Below are positions 28,648 to 37,408 of a DNA stretch of 64,000 nucleotides, in pieces (the stretch's first letter is position 1; each line of letters starts with the position of its first letter). The notes under the pieces were generated by a model. The model searched no databases and was not told where the DNA came from. It saw only the letters and a list, made by a program, of their open reading frames with translations. The DNA comes from JAJPJE01 sp963724985. GTDB taxonomy: Bacteria; Acidobacteriota; Terriglobia; Terriglobales; Acidobacteriaceae. The stretch covers positions 62,001-126,000 of the forward strand of contig CAVRWV010000025.1 in assembly GCA_963724985.1 (NCBI GenBank), given 5' to 3'. The position numbers and the translations under genes are program-made.

Positions 28648-29115
28648 ATGCCCGAAATCACTCTGAATGTAAACGGACAAGACCGCAAGTTCGACGTGCC
28701 CGCAGAGACGCCGCTGCTCTGGGCGCTCCGCGACACGCTGACTCTCACCGGAACGAAATACGGTTGCGGAGTGGGTCTTTGCGGAGCTTGCACTGTTCAC
28801 CTGGATGGCCATGCTGTGCGCTCGTGCGTGACACCAGTGTCCGCAGCCGAGGGCAAGAAGATCGTCACGATCGAGGGACTGGCCAGTGGGAACTCACATC
28901 CGTTGCAAGTCGCATGGATCGCCGAAGACGTTCCGCAGTGCGGATACTGTCAGTCGGGCCAGATCATGACAGCGGCAGCGTTGCTGGCGAAGAATCCGAG
29001 TCCGTCGGATGAAGATATCACCAACGCCATGACCGGAAACCTGTGCCGCTGCGGAACCTATAACCGCATTCGCAAGGCGATTCATCGCGCAGCCAGCGAC
29101 GGAGGTGCGCGATGA
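28648..29115 (+). CDS. iorA: (2Fe-2S) subunit of an isoquinoline 1-oxidoreductase-type molybdenum enzyme
   Basis: A small ferredoxin subunit of 155 residues from ATG 28648 (MPEITLNVNGQDRKF). The first cluster is plant-ferredoxin-like (CGVGLCGACTVHLDG, about residues 40-54). The second is C-terminal (CGYCQSGQ and CRCGTY). These pass electrons from the Mo site of the large subunit. The TGA overlaps the ATG of iorB by four bases, so the pair is coupled. No FAD subunit lies nearby; IorAB-type enzymes lack one and donate to a cytochrome or membrane acceptor. Confidence 0.92.
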   Translation: MPEITLNVNGQDRKFDVPAETPLLWALRDTLTLTGTKYGCGVGLCGACTVHLDGHAVRSCVTPVSAAEGKKIVTIEGLASGNSHPLQVAWIAEDVPQCGYCQSGQIMTAAALLAKNPSPSDEDITNAMTGNLCRCGTYNRIRKAIHRAASDGGAR

Positions 29116-31232
29116 CAGTATCGCGTCGCGAGTTCCTGGTGGCGGGTGGTGCAGCGGGCGCTGGACTGGCTGTTTGGTTCTATCTTCGTCACGGCAATGA
29201 AAGCCACAACTCAGGCCAGGCGGTTGCTCCGAATGCCTATCTGCACATCGCGCCCGATGGAAAAATCACCGTGGTGGTTCCGCGCTCGGAGATGGGGCAG
29301 GGCGTGCGTACTGCGCTGCCGATGATCCTTGCCGAAGAGTTGGAGGCCGACTGGTCGGAAATTGCAATCGAGCAGGCGGGAGCCAGCACTTTGTTTGGGG
29401 ATCAGACCACCGGCGGCAGCGCCAGCGTTCGCACGACCTGGGATCCGATGCGACGCGCCGGTGCAGCTGCGCGCGAGATGCTGATTGCAGCCGCCACAAA
29501 AGATTGGGGCGTTTCGCCTTCGGAGTGCAGAGCCGAGAAGAGCAAGGTACTTCACGCATCGTCGAATCGAAGCCTTAGCTACGGCGAATTGGCAGACCGT
29601 GCCGCGAAGCTGCCAGTACCATCAGATCCGCCTTTGAAATCCGCGAAAGATTACAAGCTCGTCGGGAAGGCGCTTCCGCGCCTCGACACGCCTTCAAAGG
29701 TGAACGGTACGGCCGAGTTCGGCATCGATTTCCGCTTGCTAGGAATGAAGTACGCGTTCCTGTCGCGTTCGCCTGTGATCGGCGGGAAGGTGGTGACTTT
29801 CGACGACACCGAGTCGAAGAAAGTTTTGGGATTCGTGCAGTCGATGAAAGTTGGCGACTCCGCCGTCGCTGTGGTCGCCGACACGGTTTGGGGTGCGATG
29901 GAAGCGCGGCGCCAGCTCAAGGTCAGTTGGGACGAAGGCGCTAACAAAGATCTCAATTCGGCAGCGCTAAGTGAAGAGCTGCGAAAAGCGGCGTCGGGCA
30001 AGTCGGTCACGCTCTATGAAGCTGGGAACGTAGCCAAGATCAAAGGGCGACGCATCACCGCGGAATACACGCTGCCGTTCCTGGCGCACGCGCCGATGGA
30101 GCCGGGAAACACGACGGCACAATTTCACGATGGTAAATGTGAGCTCTGGTCGCCGACGCAGGTTCCGCAGGATTGCCGGGACTCCGTAGCTGCAGCAGTG
30201 GGTCTGAAGCCGGAGGATGTGAAGGTCAACGTCACGCTGTTGGGTGGGGGATTCGGGCGTCGGTTGGAACACGATTACGCGGTAGAGGCAGCGCTGGTGG
30301 CGAAAGCGGCGAATGCGCCGGTGAAGGTGATGTGGACGCGCGAAGACGACATGCGCTTTTCCACCTATCGGCCCAACAGTTTCCATCAGCTTAGCGCCGT
30401 GCTGGATGCGCAGGGCTGGCCGGTTTCGTTTTCACATCGCATCGTGTCGCCATCGATCAGCCGGCAAAAGGGCCAGCCGGGCGATGGGGGCGTCGATCCT
30501 GATCTGAAAGACGAAGCTGGATTCGTGTACTCGATTCCAAATGTGCGGATCGAATATGTCGATCCTGATTCGCCCGTTCCGCTGGGATGGTTACGATCCG
30601 TGTATGCGTCGCCCGTGGCGTTCGCCAGCGAGTCGTTTCTCGATGAGATCGCAATTGCCACGCACCGCGATCCGCTGGAGTTGCGGCTGCACCTCTTGTC
30701 GAAGGATCAGGATGTGAAGTACTTCGACACAACCTGGCAGACAGCGCGCATGCGGGGCGTGCTGCAACTCGTCGCCGAGAAGGCGAATTGGAGCAAGCCC
30801 GTGGCGGCTGGTGTTCATCGCGGTATCGCAGCTTTCGCCTGCTTCAACACGTACGTTGCTGAAGTCGTCGAAGTTGCGATGGAAGGCAACGAGCCCAAGG
30901 TGAAGCGCGTGGTGGTCGCTGCCGACGTAGGCCAGAGAATCAATCCCAACATTCTCGAACAACAGGCACAGAGCGCGGTGATGTTTGGTCTGTCAGCTGC
31001 CTTGCGCGGAAAGATCACCATCGATAAGGGCAGGGTAGTGCAGAGCAACTTTGGCGACTATGAGCCGGTGCGCATGTCGGAAGCTCCGATTGTTGAAGCC
31101 TACTTCGTCGACAGCAATGCTGCACCCAGCGGGATTGGTGAACCGCCCGTGCCTCCCTTGGCGCCGGCGTTGTGCAGCGCGATTTATTCGGCCACGAAGA
31201 GGCGCATTCGCGCGCTGCCGATACTTGGCTGA
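29112..31232 (+). CDS. iorB: Molybdopterin-binding large subunit, isoquinoline 1-oxidoreductase-type
   Basis: A 706-residue xanthine dehydrogenase-family large subunit with a Tat signal (SRREFLVAGGAAGAGLAVW, residues 4-22). Molybdenum-cofactor regions include EMGQGVRTALPMILAEELEADW, TTGGSASVRTTWDPMRRAG, LLGGGFGRRLEHDYAVEAA, and near the C-terminus GIGEPPVPPLAPAL with the conserved Glu. The family oxidises N-heterocycles or aldehydes outside the cytoplasm. In this cluster an aldehyde or cyclic imine (for example pyrroline-type) could be the substrate, as an inference from location only. Confidence 0.9.
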   Translation: MTVSRREFLVAGGAAGAGLAVWFYLRHGNESHNSGQAVAPNAYLHIAPDGKITVVVPRSEMGQGVRTALPMILAEELEADWSEIAIEQAGASTLFGDQTTGGSASVRTTWDPMRRAGAAAREMLIAAATKDWGVSPSECRAEKSKVLHASSNRSLSYGELADRAAKLPVPSDPPLKSAKDYKLVGKALPRLDTPSKVNGTAEFGIDFRLLGMKYAFLSRSPVIGGKVVTFDDTESKKVLGFVQSMKVGDSAVAVVADTVWGAMEARRQLKVSWDEGANKDLNSAALSEELRKAASGKSVTLYEAGNVAKIKGRRITAEYTLPFLAHAPMEPGNTTAQFHDGKCELWSPTQVPQDCRDSVAAAVGLKPEDVKVNVTLLGGGFGRRLEHDYAVEAALVAKAANAPVKVMWTREDDMRFSTYRPNSFHQLSAVLDAQGWPVSFSHRIVSPSISRQKGQPGDGGVDPDLKDEAGFVYSIPNVRIEYVDPDSPVPLGWLRSVYASPVAFASESFLDEIAIATHRDPLELRLHLLSKDQDVKYFDTTWQTARMRGVLQLVAEKANWSKPVAAGVHRGIAAFACFNTYVAEVVEVAMEGNEPKVKRVVVAADVGQRINPNILEQQAQSAVMFGLSAALRGKITIDKGRVVQSNFGDYEPVRMSEAPIVEAYFVDSNAAPSGIGEPPVPPLAPALCSAIYSATKRRIRALPILG

Positions 31233-31234
31233 CC

Positions 31235-32530
31235 ATGAACATCCGCGAACGCAACTATTGGCTCGATACAGTCACGATGCCCGCCGGTGCGCCCGGTCCG
31301 CTGCCGGAGACTGCCGACGTCGCGATCATCGGCGCTGGATTCACCGGTCTGTCGGCGGCGCGAACGCTTGCGCAGCAAGGCGCAAGGGTCGCAGTTTTCG
31401 AAGCGGAGACGATCGGTTGGGGCGCCAGTTCGCGCAACGGCGGCATGGTGTTGACCGGCATGAAGCTCAGTGCCGAGACGCTGGCCGCTCGTTATGGCAT
31501 GGAGGCCACGCGCGCCATGTATGCGGCTTCGCTTGCGTCGATCGATTGCGTCGAGCAAATCGTCTCGGAGGAACAGATTGATTGCGATTTCGCGCGCAGC
31601 GGGCATCTTGAGGTCGCGTGTAAGCAGTCGCACTTCGATGCGTATGCACGCTCGGCGGAACTGATCGCCCGCGAATTCAACCACAGGCTGCGCATTATTC
31701 CACGCGGAGATCTGGCGGCAGAAATTGGATCAACAATTTACTTTGGTGGCATCGTCGACGAAGTCAGTGCCGGTCTGAATCCTGCTCGTTACGTCGCAGG
31801 TCTGGCGCGCGTGGCACAAAAAGCCGGTGCATGCGTCTACGAGAATGCTCGGGTGAATCACATCAACCGCGTCACCAGATCTGGTATAGCCGGCTTTCAG
31901 CTTACGACCGCGAAAGGGACGACCTTCGCGCAACGCATACTGGTTGCCACCAGCGGCTACACGTCGGCGGTCACGCCGGCGCTCCAGAAGAAGATTATTC
32001 CAATTGGGTCGTTCATCATTGCGACGGAGCCGCTTCGGCAGGAGCTTGCGCGCGAGTTGAGCCCTCGCAATCGGATGATCTACGATTCCAAGCACTATCT
32101 TCATTATTACCGGCTCACGCCAGACGATCGAATGCTCTTCGGCGGTCGGGCTGCGTTCTTTCCGGAAACTTCGCAGACCATACGCAAGAGCGCTGCGATA
32201 CTGCATCGCGAAATGCTCGAAGTCTACCCGCAGCTGAAGAACACCAAAGTAGACTACGTATGGGGAGGCACGCTCGACTTCACCTTTGATGTGATGCCGC
32301 ATGCCGGCCAGATCGACGGCATGTATTTCGCACTCGGGTATGCCGGTCATGGTGTCGCAATGGCGACTTATCTCGGTCAGAAGATGGGTGAGGCGATCGT
32401 GACCGGCGAAGATCGCAATCCGTACAGGAACGTGCCGTTTCCCGGAGCGCCGCTTGGGATCTACAACGGGAATCCGTGGTTCCTGCCATTTGCAGGGGCG
32501 TACTACAAGGTTCTGGACTGGATCAGCTAG
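31235..32530 (+). CDS. FAD-dependent amine oxidoreductase, gamma-glutamylputrescine oxidase-like (PuuB-like)
   Basis: A 431-residue DAO-fold flavoprotein from ATG 31235, three bases after iorB. The FAD motif is ADVAIIGAGFTGLSAARTLAQQGARVAVFEAE near residues 25-55; WGASSRNGGM, DEVSAGLNPARYVAGLARVAQ and the C-terminal HAGQIDGMYFALGYAGHGVAMATYLG follow, all as in PuuB. PuuB oxidises gamma-glutamyl-putrescine to the aldehyde. No PuuA or PuuD partner is present in the window, so it may act directly on a free or different amine. Confidence 0.88.
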   Translation: MNIRERNYWLDTVTMPAGAPGPLPETADVAIIGAGFTGLSAARTLAQQGARVAVFEAETIGWGASSRNGGMVLTGMKLSAETLAARYGMEATRAMYAASLASIDCVEQIVSEEQIDCDFARSGHLEVACKQSHFDAYARSAELIAREFNHRLRIIPRGDLAAEIGSTIYFGGIVDEVSAGLNPARYVAGLARVAQKAGACVYENARVNHINRVTRSGIAGFQLTTAKGTTFAQRILVATSGYTSAVTPALQKKIIPIGSFIIATEPLRQELARELSPRNRMIYDSKHYLHYYRLTPDDRMLFGGRAAFFPETSQTIRKSAAILHREMLEVYPQLKNTKVDYVWGGTLDFTFDVMPHAGQIDGMYFALGYAGHGVAMATYLGQKMGEAIVTGEDRNPYRNVPFPGAPLGIYNGNPWFLPFAGAYYKVLDWIS

Positions 32531-33851
32531 CGCTCTTCGCGGCGTCTGACTTCGACTCTTTTCTGCGCAGAAACAGGTAAGCGATCGGACCAACCAGCAA
32601 TGCAACCGGCCCCCAACGCAGCGCAAAGCGATCGCTCCCGAGCAGTGCAACGCCGCTCATCAGGATTGGAGCGAGTACGGCGTAAGCTAATCCTTTCTTT
32701 CCCCAAGGAACCAGGAAAGGCCGCGGCATATCGGGGCGCGTGCGCCGCAGCTTCCACGCCGAGAGTACGGTAAGAATCGATGTGGCAATGCGCAGCCATA
32801 CGTATACCGAGATCAGCTGGGTAAGCGACTTCCACGCCAGCAACGCGTAGATCAGTGCGGAAAAGATGATCGCGATCCACGGCGTGCCAAAGCGCGGATG
32901 GAGGCGCGTGAGCACCTCGGACATGTAGCCATCTTCGGCCATCGCAAAGGGCATGCGCGTGGAAGTCAGCACGGTGGCGTTCAGGATCGAGACCATCATG
33001 ATGGCGCCGGCGAGCGTCATGGCAAGACCGAGCCAATGGCCTCCGATCAGCTGCGCAGCGTCGGAGAAATATCGCGTGTGCCAGTCCTGCCAGTTGCCCA
33101 GAGCGCCGAGTGCAAGGAAGGTAGGAAGAACATACGTCGCAATCGACAACGGGACCACGATCGCCAGAGCGAGCGGATAGTTGCGCTGCGGATTCTCTAC
33201 TTCTTCGGCCACCGAGGAAAGCTGCTCGTAGCCGGCGTAGAGCCACAATCCAATGGCGAGTCCGATGCCGAAGACCTGGAACACAGGCTGATGCGGTGGG
33301 ATCAGCGGCGAGAACGGATTGTGGTGGAACTTGGGGATCGCGGCGATGCACATCGCAATCACAGGCAGGAAGATGATGATCGTCAAGATGGTAGCGACTC
33401 GGCCGACCATCTGAATGCCGCGTACGTTGATGTAGGTAATCAGCGCGATCAGCGAGACGGAGATCAAGTAGTGTTTCCAGCCCGAAATACCCGGCACAAC
33501 AAATCCCAGATAATCCGTGAACAGGACTGCGTAAGCACCGCCCAGAAGGAAGGACGCGCTCCAATTCCAGAAGCCGGCGAGGAATCCCCAGAAGTCGCCG
33601 AATGCGGCGCGACTCCAGCGATAGAAGCCGCCTTCGACGGGCATCGCGGTCGTCAACTCGGCTGCGATCAGCGAAATCGGTATACACCACAAAAGTGGAA
33701 TGAAGAGGTCGTAGAGCAGCGTGAGTCCCGGACCTGATGTGGTGACCTGATCTTCCAGGCCGAATGGTCCGCCCGTCGTGTACGAATACATGACGAAGAC
33801 GAAGTAGAACAAGCTGGCCTTCGCCTTGATTGAGGTAGGAGATTTGCTCAC
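32523..33851 (-). CDS. APC-family amino acid/polyamine permease
   Basis: A 442-residue permease with about twelve hydrophobic segments. The opening FYFVFVMYSYTTGGPFGLEDQV (two segments around the APC GGP motif) and MPVEGGFYRWSRAAFGDFWGFLAG match APC transporters of the putrescine/amino acid type. It converges on the PuuB-like gene with an eight-base overlap. It is distinct from the permease at 19296 and probably broadens amine or amino acid uptake. Confidence 0.88.
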   Translation of the reverse strand: MSKSPTSIKAKASLFYFVFVMYSYTTGGPFGLEDQVTTSGPGLTLLYDLFIPLLWCIPISLIAAELTTAMPVEGGFYRWSRAAFGDFWGFLAGFWNWSASFLLGGAYAVLFTDYLGFVVPGISGWKHYLISVSLIALITYINVRGIQMVGRVATILTIIIFLPVIAMCIAAIPKFHHNPFSPLIPPHQPVFQVFGIGLAIGLWLYAGYEQLSSVAEEVENPQRNYPLALAIVVPLSIATYVLPTFLALGALGNWQDWHTRYFSDAAQLIGGHWLGLAMTLAGAIMMVSILNATVLTSTRMPFAMAEDGYMSEVLTRLHPRFGTPWIAIIFSALIYALLAWKSLTQLISVYVWLRIATSILTVLSAWKLRRTRPDMPRPFLVPWGKKGLAYAVLAPILMSGVALLGSDRFALRWGPVALLVGPIAYLFLRRKESKSDAAKSAS

Positions 33852-33895
33852 GTGCGCCGGATTTTACCCGAGGCGGCTTCGGCGAACTAGCGGAT

Positions 33896-34345
33896 TTATG
33901 CGGTAGTTTTCTGCTCAGCGGCTTGCGTCAGCCATCTTTCCATCACGTCGTGGCCAACAACTCCCGCCTGCTGAAAGACGAGATTGCCGTCGCGGAAGAC
34001 GGCGAAGTTCGGGATGCCCTGAACTTTGTAGCGGGCGGCGAGTTCCGGGAATGTTTCCGTGTCGACTTTGATTACAACGGCGCGACCAGCGAGATCAGAC
34101 GCAACGCGTGCGACTTCAGGAGCAGCCATTCGACATGGTCCGCACCACGCAGCCCAGAAGTCGACGAGCACCGGAACGCGAGCGCTCTTGATGATGTCGT
34201 CGAAAGACTCTCGATCAACGGCGATTGGTTCTGAAGCAGGAGGAAGAGTTGCTTTGCAGGCGCCGCAACGTCCAGAGTCATTGAGATGATTGGCAGGAAC
34301 GCGGTTTTTGGCGCCGCAACTCGGGCAAGCTCGAACGATGGCCAT
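33896..34345 (-). CDS. trxC: Thioredoxin 2-like protein with N-terminal zinc ribbon
   Basis: A 149-residue protein from the ATG at 34345, preceded by AGGAAG. An N-terminal zinc ribbon CPSCGAKN ... CGAC (residues 7-31) precedes a thioredoxin domain with the active site WAAWCGPCRM near residues 69-78 and the cis-Pro segment QGIPNFAVF. This is the TrxC layout, a cytoplasmic disulfide reductase often linked to oxidative stress. The gene stands between the permease and the peptide-modification locus, all on the minus strand. Confidence 0.92.
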   Translation of the reverse strand: MAIVRACPSCGAKNRVPANHLNDSGRCGACKATLPPASEPIAVDRESFDDIIKSARVPVLVDFWAAWCGPCRMAAPEVARVASDLAGRAVVIKVDTETFPELAARYKVQGIPNFAVFRDGNLVFQQAGVVGHDVMERWLTQAAEQKTTA

Positions 34346-34420
34346 AAAAGCTTCCTGCTGAAGAGATGCGAAACAGCCCAGCAATGGCGCAGGAAAATTG
34401 AAGTTACACAGAAGCCGAGT

Positions 34421-34856
34421 TCAGGAACTAATTCCGTTGCGCACTGGCGGGAGAAGCCGGTAACGAACGGTCTGTCGCAAACGGCTCAGGAAGGTTCGAG
34501 GTACTCGCTCCGTGACGCTTGCAACTCCGAGCAATTCCGATTCGCTCACTGGCGAATCCTCAGATGGCAGCGCGTCGCCGCGAGTGACCAGCATCGCAGC
34601 GCCGTTCATCGTGGTGCGGATAAGGCGGTGAATGAAAGATGCGGTCGTCGCGGGTGAAGGCTGCGAGGTCGCCAATTTTGATTTCATCGAACTGCGCGGT
34701 GCGAATCTCAACGGTATCGCCGGGCCAGAGCGCCGGCCACATGCTGGTGCCGGTCACTCGAAGCGAAGCGCGGCCATACGAGCGAAGTGCCTGGATGAAG
34801 AGTTGGCATTTCCGCCGGTGATCGGCGTCTACGACAGTTTGCGGTTGAAGCGGCAT
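34421..34856 (-). CDS. S26-type (signal-peptidase-like) protease or processing protein, apparent frameshift
   Basis: The start is the ATG at 34856 (MPLQPQTVVDADHRRKC), which lies inside the 3' end of the 54-residue peptide gene (28-base overlap). The catalytic-serine motif GTSMWPALWPGD is near residue 37. After an extra base at 34634 the frame resumes IHRLIRTTMNGAAMLVTRGDALPSEDSPV, giving the HR pair and RGD...D typical of S26 proteases with a His in place of Lys. There is no membrane anchor, so it may be a soluble leader protease for the neighbouring peptide. The role is inferred from overlap and context. Confidence 0.7.
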
Positions 34857-34993
34857 TGCGCTTGAGTGACTTGAATTTTGCCGCAAGCAAGAGCCATGGT
34901 TTCAAAAACCTTCTCATGCCGGAACGAAGGCTTTTCGTAAGGACGCTTCGCCGGAGTTACCGGCTTCTCGTCAGATTGATTGGAATCACCCAT
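34829..34993 (-). CDS. Putative RiPP-type precursor peptide (54 residues)
   Basis: From the ATG at 34993 the product is 54 residues. The N-terminal half is polar with a leader motif Y19-E-K-P22-S-F24 (the YxxPx[L/F] pattern that PqqD-like domains recognise in lasso leaders). The C-terminal half has VFETMALACGKI with Cys37, then Cys47 and a terminal Ser54. The gene follows the PqqD-radical SAM gene by about 90 bases and overlaps the S26-type gene by 28. Short peptides with this KPYxKP...ALxCGK layout recur, in my recollection, beside such enzymes in acidobacteria. An upstream in-frame start at 35062 exists but adds residues outside the leader pattern. Confidence 0.65.
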   Translation of the reverse strand: MGDSNQSDEKPVTPAKRPYEKPSFRHEKVFETMALACGKIQVTQAQCRFNRKLS

Positions 34994-35082
34994 GAAATTC
35001 AAACCGCGAAACCAGATTTTGCTTGCGTCAGTATATGCTAGACGGCTTTCCAACCCATGCAATTAGCGAGACTGATTCTGGC

Positions 35083-36480
35083 TCACAGCTGGATCTGCAC
35101 TAATTGCGGTTGCGGCGGCAAAACGTCTATCTGTGCCAGGCCGGCTTTTATTTGCGATTTTTCGCAGTCTGCCGATGACGGCCCGCGCATGTCACCTTCC
35201 ATGTAGGCGAGTCCGGGACAGCGCGTGCATCCCGAGAGATGATCGCATCCGGAACAGGTATGCAGATCTTTCACGCGGATGTTGCGAACGCGGTTCATCT
35301 GCTCAGAGTGGTACCAGATCTCATTCAGAGGCTGCTCGCGCACGTTGCCGCAGGTGATGGGAAACTGCACGCAAGGGAAGACTTCGCCATAGGGGGATAC
35401 ATACACCGAAGTGTGTCCGGCGCTGCAGGGAACGCTCTCCAGAAGATCATCCGTCGTCGGTCCGGCAGGTTTGCAGAATTCGTGAACGTCGCCGACGAGG
35501 GATGAATCCTGAAAGATCTGCGCAATCTCGGGACGCGCGAGACGGTGCTGCACGATGGCCATGTCACCATCGATCTTGGGCGTGATGGTCGGGTCCATGG
35601 TGAAGGCCACGCCGAGTTCTGCGGCTAACGCCTGAACCTGGGGATAGTCGGCGATGTTCGCTCGCATCAGCGGGCAGGCGATCACCGTAGTCAGTCCCTG
35701 GCTGCGCAGGAAGCGAATGGCATTCAGCGAGCGCTCGAGTGAGCCGCGCACCTTGGTGATTCCATCATGCACCTCGGGCCGATGCGAATAGATGCTGATC
35801 TGCACTTCGCCGACGTGGAGTTCGCGAAGGCGTTGCGCCTGTTCGGCGCCGATCAGCAATCCGTTGGTCTTGATTTTTACCGAGAACATCAGCGAACGAG
35901 CATAGGCAAGGATGTCAAAGAAGTCCTTGCGCAGAAATGGTTCGCCACCGCTGAGGGTCAGGATCAGGGTGCCTGCGGAAGCTGCCTGATAGAGCACTCG
36001 CTTGATCTCGTCGGTTGACATCTCGCCGTGATCATCGTGATCGAGATAGCAATGCACGCAACGCTCGTTGCAGCGATAGGTCACGTCGAGATGGAGGCTG
36101 AAGGGAATGCCGAGCGTGAGCGCGCGAGAGGTGACTTCATCCATCAAGCTCAAAGTTTGGCCTCCGGCGCGGGCAGTACTGCTTGCGGATTGCGTGGCAA
36201 GCGGCTGTTCGGAGACCAGCAAGATTCCGTGCTCCGAGCCTTCATTGACGAAGGTCGCTGCGTCTTCGAGCGCGGCGTCGAAAGGGACTTCGAATTCGGT
36301 GCAAACCTTGTCGCGAACAATCTGCTCGAGAGTGGTATCGCCGTCGGCCGAATTCCATATGCAGCTGGCCACGGGATTCAAGGTGAAGAGCCCGGAGTCC
36401 TCAGGGCTGATCACGACGATTTCGCCGCCCATCATGCGAGCGGCAACTGCCTGGCTTCGTCCCACGTAGAGCGACTTCAT
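35083..36480 (-). CDS. Radical SAM/SPASM protein with N-terminal PqqD-like domain
   Basis: A 465-residue protein from the ATG at 36480, whose ATGA overlaps the stop of the kinase-like gene. Residues 1-95 look like a PqqD/RRE domain (VISPEDSGLFTLNPVASCIWNSADGDTTLEQIV). The radical SAM core carries the cluster motif CNERCVHC near residue 138 and SGGEPFLRKDF. The SPASM region has CSAGHTSVYVSPYGEVFPC, CSGCDHLSGCTRCPG and a final Cys, for auxiliary Fe-S clusters. This fits enzymes that modify ribosomal peptides, with the PqqD part binding the leader. The likely substrate is the 54-residue peptide 90 bases downstream. Confidence 0.9.
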   Translation of the reverse strand: MKSLYVGRSQAVAARMMGGEIVVISPEDSGLFTLNPVASCIWNSADGDTTLEQIVRDKVCTEFEVPFDAALEDAATFVNEGSEHGILLVSEQPLATQSASSTARAGGQTLSLMDEVTSRALTLGIPFSLHLDVTYRCNERCVHCYLDHDDHGEMSTDEIKRVLYQAASAGTLILTLSGGEPFLRKDFFDILAYARSLMFSVKIKTNGLLIGAEQAQRLRELHVGEVQISIYSHRPEVHDGITKVRGSLERSLNAIRFLRSQGLTTVIACPLMRANIADYPQVQALAAELGVAFTMDPTITPKIDGDMAIVQHRLARPEIAQIFQDSSLVGDVHEFCKPAGPTTDDLLESVPCSAGHTSVYVSPYGEVFPCVQFPITCGNVREQPLNEIWYHSEQMNRVRNIRVKDLHTCSGCDHLSGCTRCPGLAYMEGDMRGPSSADCEKSQIKAGLAQIDVLPPQPQLVQIQL

Positions 36481-37313
36481 GCGACTAGTTTCCATATCTC
36501 CGGGTCGGGAAGAAATTCCATCTGTTTAATCGGGACGCTGTCGACGAATCGAATTGCCGCGGCGAGCGCCCGCTGAACCCACATTGGTTCTTTCGCGAAG
36601 AACAGAATATTACGCATCACGGCATGCAATGCTTCGAAACGCGCAAGCGTCGTGATTCGATTTTCAGGCGCGTGACGGAGAATGTACATGGCTGCGAGTG
36701 GAGCCGAGATCGGTTCTCCGGGACGCGCAAGCTCTCCATAAAAAGGTGTGCCGAAAGCGCGATAGCCGTCGCCTTCAGGCAGCACGAAGGAAATCTCATC
36801 ACTCAGCAGGTGAACGGAGTCCGACGCCAATCGGCACATCGTGGTCTTGCCGGAACCGGATGGCCCTGCGAACAAATACGCATTCGATCCCGCTATGGCG
36901 CTGGCGGAATGGAACAGGAAGCCTCCACGCTCGACCAGCAGCAGGGAATAAACAATGCGCAGGACGGAATCAATCGCGTAAGGACTGGGTGCCTGATGGA
37001 TCGTGCCGCGCCCGGTCGACATATTCCATGCGGTGCGAAAGTCGCCGCGAACCATGTCGACCTCGGAGTCGGAGATGCGAACGGCGAGGTCTTCGTCTGG
37101 ATCATGCGCAAGCGGTTGCAGCGTGATCTCAAATTCGGCCACGGGTTGGTCCGATTGCGATTCGAACCCTCGGTAACGCTCGCGCAGCAACTCCAGGAAC
37201 CCGCGGTCGTCGACAGAAAGGCGAATCGGAACATTGCCGACGGCGACGGTAAAGCCCAGCCGGCTGGCGTTTCTCGACGTTTCCTGCTTCAGTTCTGATG
37301 AGGAATAGGTCAT
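36477..37313 (-). CDS. HprK-like P-loop kinase of the peptide-modification locus
   Basis: A protein of about 278 residues if started at the ATG at 37313 (MTYSSSELKQET); an in-frame ATG at 37355 would add 14. The C-terminal half holds an HPr-kinase-like fold: FLFHSASAIAGSNAYLFAGPSGSGKTTMCRLA with the P-loop near residue 150, then LLSDEISFVLP. In some lasso peptide clusters an HprK homologue phosphorylates the C-terminal Ser of the precursor, and the peptide here ends in Ser. It is the first gene of the unit, coupled to the radical SAM gene by a four-base overlap. Confidence 0.8.
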   Translation of the reverse strand: MTYSSSELKQETSRNASRLGFTVAVGNVPIRLSVDDRGFLELLRERYRGFESQSDQPVAEFEITLQPLAHDPDEDLAVRISDSEVDMVRGDFRTAWNMSTGRGTIHQAPSPYAIDSVLRIVYSLLLVERGGFLFHSASAIAGSNAYLFAGPSGSGKTTMCRLASDSVHLLSDEISFVLPEGDGYRAFGTPFYGELARPGEPISAPLAAMYILRHAPENRITTLARFEALHAVMRNILFFAKEPMWVQRALAAAIRFVDSVPIKQMEFLPDPEIWKLVA

Positions 37314-37408
37314 TGCGCGCGGTTGGTCGAAGGTTACCGAATTGAAAAAGAGCATGCAAAAGGAATATGGTCCGTGAATCCTCCGGGTACCCCCCTCCCC
37401 TCCCCCCT

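Noticed and set aside
34560..34886. Full 108-residue frame as a separate protein with tail HSPPYPHHDERR
   Set aside because: The tail results from an extra base at 34634; the shifted frame restores the HR...RGD segment of the S26 family.
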